64,000 nt of DNA from Neospora caninum Liverpool. Its lineage: Eukaryota > Apicomplexa > Conoidasida > Eucoccidiorida > Sarcocystidae. The stretch is taken from NCBI RefSeq assembly GCF_000208865.1, contig NC_018396.1:3033101-3097100 (forward strand), written 5' to 3'. The position numbers and the translations under genes were made by a program. Shown in pieces: positions 60,945-64,000 of this stretch. The number at the start of each line of letters is the position of its first letter. Within the stretch, counting starts at the first letter, position 1. The notes under the pieces were generated by a model. The model had not been told where the DNA came from and ran no database searches. It saw nothing but the letters and a program-made list of their open reading frames with translations.

Positions 60945-63900
60945 GTATGTATATATATGTACGTTCCAGTAGGCCGACACAAATGCATAGCTAGACGGTT
61001 TACGCGGTTTTGCTCAAGGCGCCCGTGAAGTTACACCCAAGAGGGTTCAGAGGAGAGGTGCCCACCTTAGAGTCGATTTCGGTTTGTAAACAAATTAGTG
61101 CACGCGGCCGCGCCACGCTGTCCCTATGGCTTTGTCGAAGGAACTGGAACGCACCCAGTCGAAGCGCCAACAGAGAGTGAAGATAAGAGAGAGAGGCACA
61201 CAGGCAGGCAAGGACACGAAAAGCGATGACAGCGGGGGCTACAAATAAGGCGCGGAGGAGGCCGGAGAGGTAGAGGTCGCTTCTCCAGCTGCGCGTCTTT
61301 GTCTCTCCATGAAAAAACATTTTTTCTCTCCAGTCCCGGGAGATGACGCGCCTCCACGTCCCTGTTCTACGAACGCCCTGTCTTGCGTCTCCCGACGGCT
61401 ACAGCTTCCTGCTCTTTGGAACCCGGGGGCATGCGCGTCGAAACTTTTCTCGCAGGTGCTACCGATCTCTCGAGCCTAATGAAAGCTGTTCCTTCCCCGG
61501 CGGTCTGCTGCCAGTCTGTTCGTCGCTCTTCAGGCTCGTCTCTTTTGCCTTTCTTCCGTTCCTGTTCAGCGCTCTATCAAGTTAAGGAGGTCCGCCCGGG
61601 CGTCCTGCGACTGCTGCTCCAGGTCCAGATCCACCCCGGAGTGGTTGGGCGGCTGCATGCGTGTTCGCTTTGGATTCCCTTTGGCCACAAAGGCACGATC
61701 GAGTCCCACGATTTGAAGGCTTCTCAGGTGAGGTGATCGGGCCGGGTGTCTTCTGGCTGCTTGCAGGCAGAAGATACCGCGAAGGGCCGACCCAGAGAAG
61801 ACGGGGAGAAGGCGAGAAACCGGTCCCACGGGCGAGATGGAAGAGGCCGAGAGACGCTCCACGAGGGGAACAGTTTTTAGATCTGGAGAGACGAAATGTG
61901 CGTGGATGGGCTCGTTCCTCTGATTCCAGCTCGAGGAGGCACGGGCATCCCTCCTGTTTCCTCCCTCGCATGCACCAGCAGAGAAAAAGTCGCAAAAGCA
62001 TGGAGAGACAGACCGTTTGTCTCACGCTATCTCACCTTTTTTATGAAACGCGCGCGGGTGACCCCTCGCAGTCTTCTCTGGTGCCCGCCCTCGGGCCTTG
62101 CTTGACGAGTATCTTCATGCAGGTTTTCTCGAATATCTCGCTTCGAGGCGGTTTCCGTGTCTCAAACTACGCTGTCGCTTTCAGGGAACCTTTCGCATCG
62201 TCAGCGATCAACGCGCCGTCCTGTGGACACTGCCGAAGCACCTCAAAAGAACGCCCGTCGCTGCCGCGCATGCATCGACAAAAGGTGGGATTTTCCACGC
62301 GAACGGCTGCGGCTCTCTCCGTGTCTGAGAGGCGCAGCTAACCTACGAGCGTGTGTATATGTATATATAGATGTATACATATATATGTATTGTCTGTTTT
62401 ATACATGGAGACAGGTGGAGAGGGGGCGGGACGGAATGTGGATCTGTAGTTGCATGTGGAGACCGTGTCGAGAAGTTCCGAGAATCACTCAGGCACGGGA
62501 AACGCTTATTGGGATGCAGAGGAATTCCGAGGCGTACACAGACGAGCCATATGGCTGTGGGGGGGGAGGCAGAAAAGGCGACAAAAAGCTGGATCCCAAA
62601 GGGTACAGAGAGGTGCGCGAAATGCACACAACGCTGGTTGAACGAATCTCAGTACGTCGATGTTTTTCTAGCTGAAGAAACGTAAAACTACAGTTCCTAT
62701 CAACTAGAAGGAAAGCGTAGCGCACTCTCTCGGTTCGCTCATACGCACAGAACAGGCTCCTGGTAGGGGCCTGAAACTTTGCGGAGGCTTCCTGCCTCAT
62801 GGCGGCACGTGGAAGAAGAGGTTTTGGCGCGGAGTGTGTCGCAGCTGCGTGCTCCGTCTTCGCGTTCATCCTCTGTGTTTCCTCGACGGGACCCGCTTCT
62901 TCTGTCCTCTAAACAGACTCGACAGACACTTCCTCTGGCGGGAAGGAAGAGGCGAAAGCGTCGCCGACCTCGGGCCGGCCTCATGTGTCTCTTCTTGGCG
63001 AGCTGGTTCTCGCCCCTTTGTCTTCGTCGGCCGACTCTGAAGGCCATGATGACTTCACTCTTTCTAGGGCCCCTTCCAACCCGGACCGCTTTCCTATGTC
63101 TCCCCGGCGCCGACGCGCGCGGCGGTTCCTGCCTTCCGATCGCCAGCAGTCGCCTGGCGAGTCTCTCCAACCTGGCCCCTGTGGAGACGGTTCGGGGCCC
63201 TCTGGGCTTGGGATTCAGACTGCGGGTCGCGCCGCGAAGGAGACGGACCCAGCGGCCCTTCTGGCAGCGAGTCGAGCCTCAGCTGTGGCGGCGTCGGGCG
63301 CCTCGACAAGGCCGCGCCTTCTTCCGGTGCCCGATCAGTCCCCTCAGGCGCGGGCTGCGCGGTATCGGCAAAACCTCATCGCTGCAGCCGGCGCCGAGGA
63401 GAGTCTTCCGCTCGCCGTGCGGCGCTTCTTGGCAGACGAAGTGGAGCGCGCGGAGGCGGTGGCCCGCCGCTTTGCGGGCGACGAGGGACAGCTCGTGGGG
63501 CCTGGAGCCGTGCGGGACGCTGGCTCTGGGGCCGGACGCGCGCGAGACGGCAAAAACGGCATGTATGGCCTGCCTGGGTCGGAGGAAGAGAGAGTGCCGG
63601 AGCACAACCTGTCTCTGGGAAGCCAACGAGAAGAGAACCTGCGCGCGGCGCACGAGGCGTCCCTGCGAACCGGACAGCCCCACGGCGTGGGCGGGGGGCG
63701 AGCCGGGAGTGAAGAGGCGACGCCGTCGCCGTTCCCGGATCGTGTCGAAGGGGGCGGGTCTTCAGCGCAGTTGCGGATCAGAGCCGACGGCGGAGGCTGT
63801 CGTGCGGGCGCAAGAGCTGACGAAGACGGGGCTCACACCCGAGGCCTCGCTCCCTCCGCATTCGACAGCCGTGGCCCGTACCGTCCGCAGATGAAGTCTC

Positions 63901-64000
63901 CTGGCCCGACGGGGCTTCCTGCAGGCGACGGCGCTGCCCGCGCCTCCGCCGGGGCCCGACGGGGCTCCGAATTCGGGCAAGGCACCTACAGCGGAGCTTC
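54741..64000 (+). CDS. AP-5 adaptor complex mu subunit (AP5M1-like), partial at 3' end
   Basis: Exons: 54741-55088, 55620-56792, 57230-57946, 58356-59645, 60017-60138, 60467-60723, 61405-61727, 62185-62284, 62917 to the window edge (at least 1800 residues, in phase). AP-5 sorts cargo at late endosomes. The conserved AP5M1 order is visible: start SLRGWWLLEV, then LLSRRYVTVDERWRKLAGPAYVPLPSDE (spanning exons 1-2), LWPVVFVRKE, AAFHVLDHLTDLYLSL, a mu-homology part with NIHCTMHE, VTVCLRKM, PDVYVHPTA, YQVKEVRPGVLRLLLQVQIHP, LWIPFGHKGTIESHDLK and TFRIVSDQRAVLWTLPKHLK. Between these blocks lie very large Ser/Gly/Arg/Pro-rich inserts (most of exons 2-4 and all of exon 9 seen here). Human AP5M1 has 490 residues. 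The last strands of the mu-homology domain must lie beyond position 64000. Acceptors of exons 5 and 7 have weak pyrimidine tracts and are the least secure. Confidence 0.85.
59762..59785. repeat. (TA)n microsatellite in AP-5 mu intron 4
   Basis: About 12 TA units just downstream of the exon 4 donor. A further (TA)n run occurs at 60911-60934 in the intron between exons 6 and 7. Confidence 0.85.
60104..60115. repeat. GTGTACGTACAC palindrome copy 8 (AP-5 mu exon 5)
   Basis: Palindrome followed by CCCCA, within coding DNA. It is read as part of Asp-Val-Tyr-Val-His-Pro, which aligns with the conserved DILVHP segment of animal AP5M1. Here the palindrome may simply be a coincidence of conserved codons. 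Confidence 0.6.

Noticed and set aside
61334..61490. Alternative AP-5 mu exon starting after CTCTCCAG at 61333
   Set aside because: It joins the preceding exon in phase, but its only donor leaves the wrong phase for the conserved YQVKE exon; starting at 61405 keeps the conserved block in frame without an extra intron.
62779..63894. 371-codon plus-strand frame near the right edge
   Set aside because: The frame shifted by one base from 62917 stays open to the end of the window, joins in phase with the preceding AP-5 mu exon and has a more protein-like composition, so this Arg-rich frame is a shadow.

Overview
The window looks like nuclear DNA of a cyst-forming coccidian apicomplexan of the Toxoplasma / Hammondia / Neospora group. 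The reasons are intron-rich genes with many short exons and GT-AG introns of roughly 0.2-1 kb, serine/proline/arginine-rich insertions inside conserved enzymes, very abundant (TA)n microsatellites and CT/GA tracts, TGCATGC promoter-type motifs, and a GPI-anchored SAG1-related (SRS) surface antigen, a family restricted to these parasites. I cannot separate the genera from sequence reading alone. All gene models below were assembled by hand from the DNA. Exon ends were chosen so that splice sites, reading phase and family alignment agree, and total coding length is divisible by three in every complete model.

Layout. Four genes lie head-to-tail on the minus strand. (1) 2865-12658: a 1212-residue protein with an N-terminal C2 (EEIG1/EHBP1-type) domain followed by a long coiled coil. 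(2) 17488-21810: an ERD2/KDEL-receptor-like seven-helix membrane protein with a glycine/tyrosine-rich N-terminal extension. (3) 25256-31403: a PUS1/TruA-family tRNA pseudouridine synthase enlarged by low-complexity inserts. (4) 33819-45190: a Neo1/ATP9-type P4 ATPase (lipid flippase) in 20 exons. After a 6-kb gene-poor interval come two plus-strand genes: (5) 51292-52620, a two-exon SRS surface antigen, and (6) 54741 to beyond the right edge, a greatly enlarged mu subunit of the AP-5 adaptor complex, truncated by the window end.

Functionally the set mixes housekeeping and parasite-specific roles. ERD2-like, the ATP9 flippase and AP-5 mu all belong to Golgi/endosome membrane traffic, and the C2/coiled-coil protein is probably a membrane-binding scaffold. 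PUS1 modifies tRNA, and the SRS protein coats the parasite surface. Each gene appears to have its own promoter region; nothing suggests operons.

The most unusual non-genic signal is a palindrome with core TGTACRTACA (full form GGTGTACGTACACC) present at eight places. It occurs in intergenic DNA, in a PUS1 intron and also inside coding exons of PUS1 and AP-5 mu. Several minisatellites (27, 33 and 37 bp units, and a 59-bp-spaced duplication) are also described. The interval 46-51 kb holds a few splice-flanked open frames that I cannot assign.
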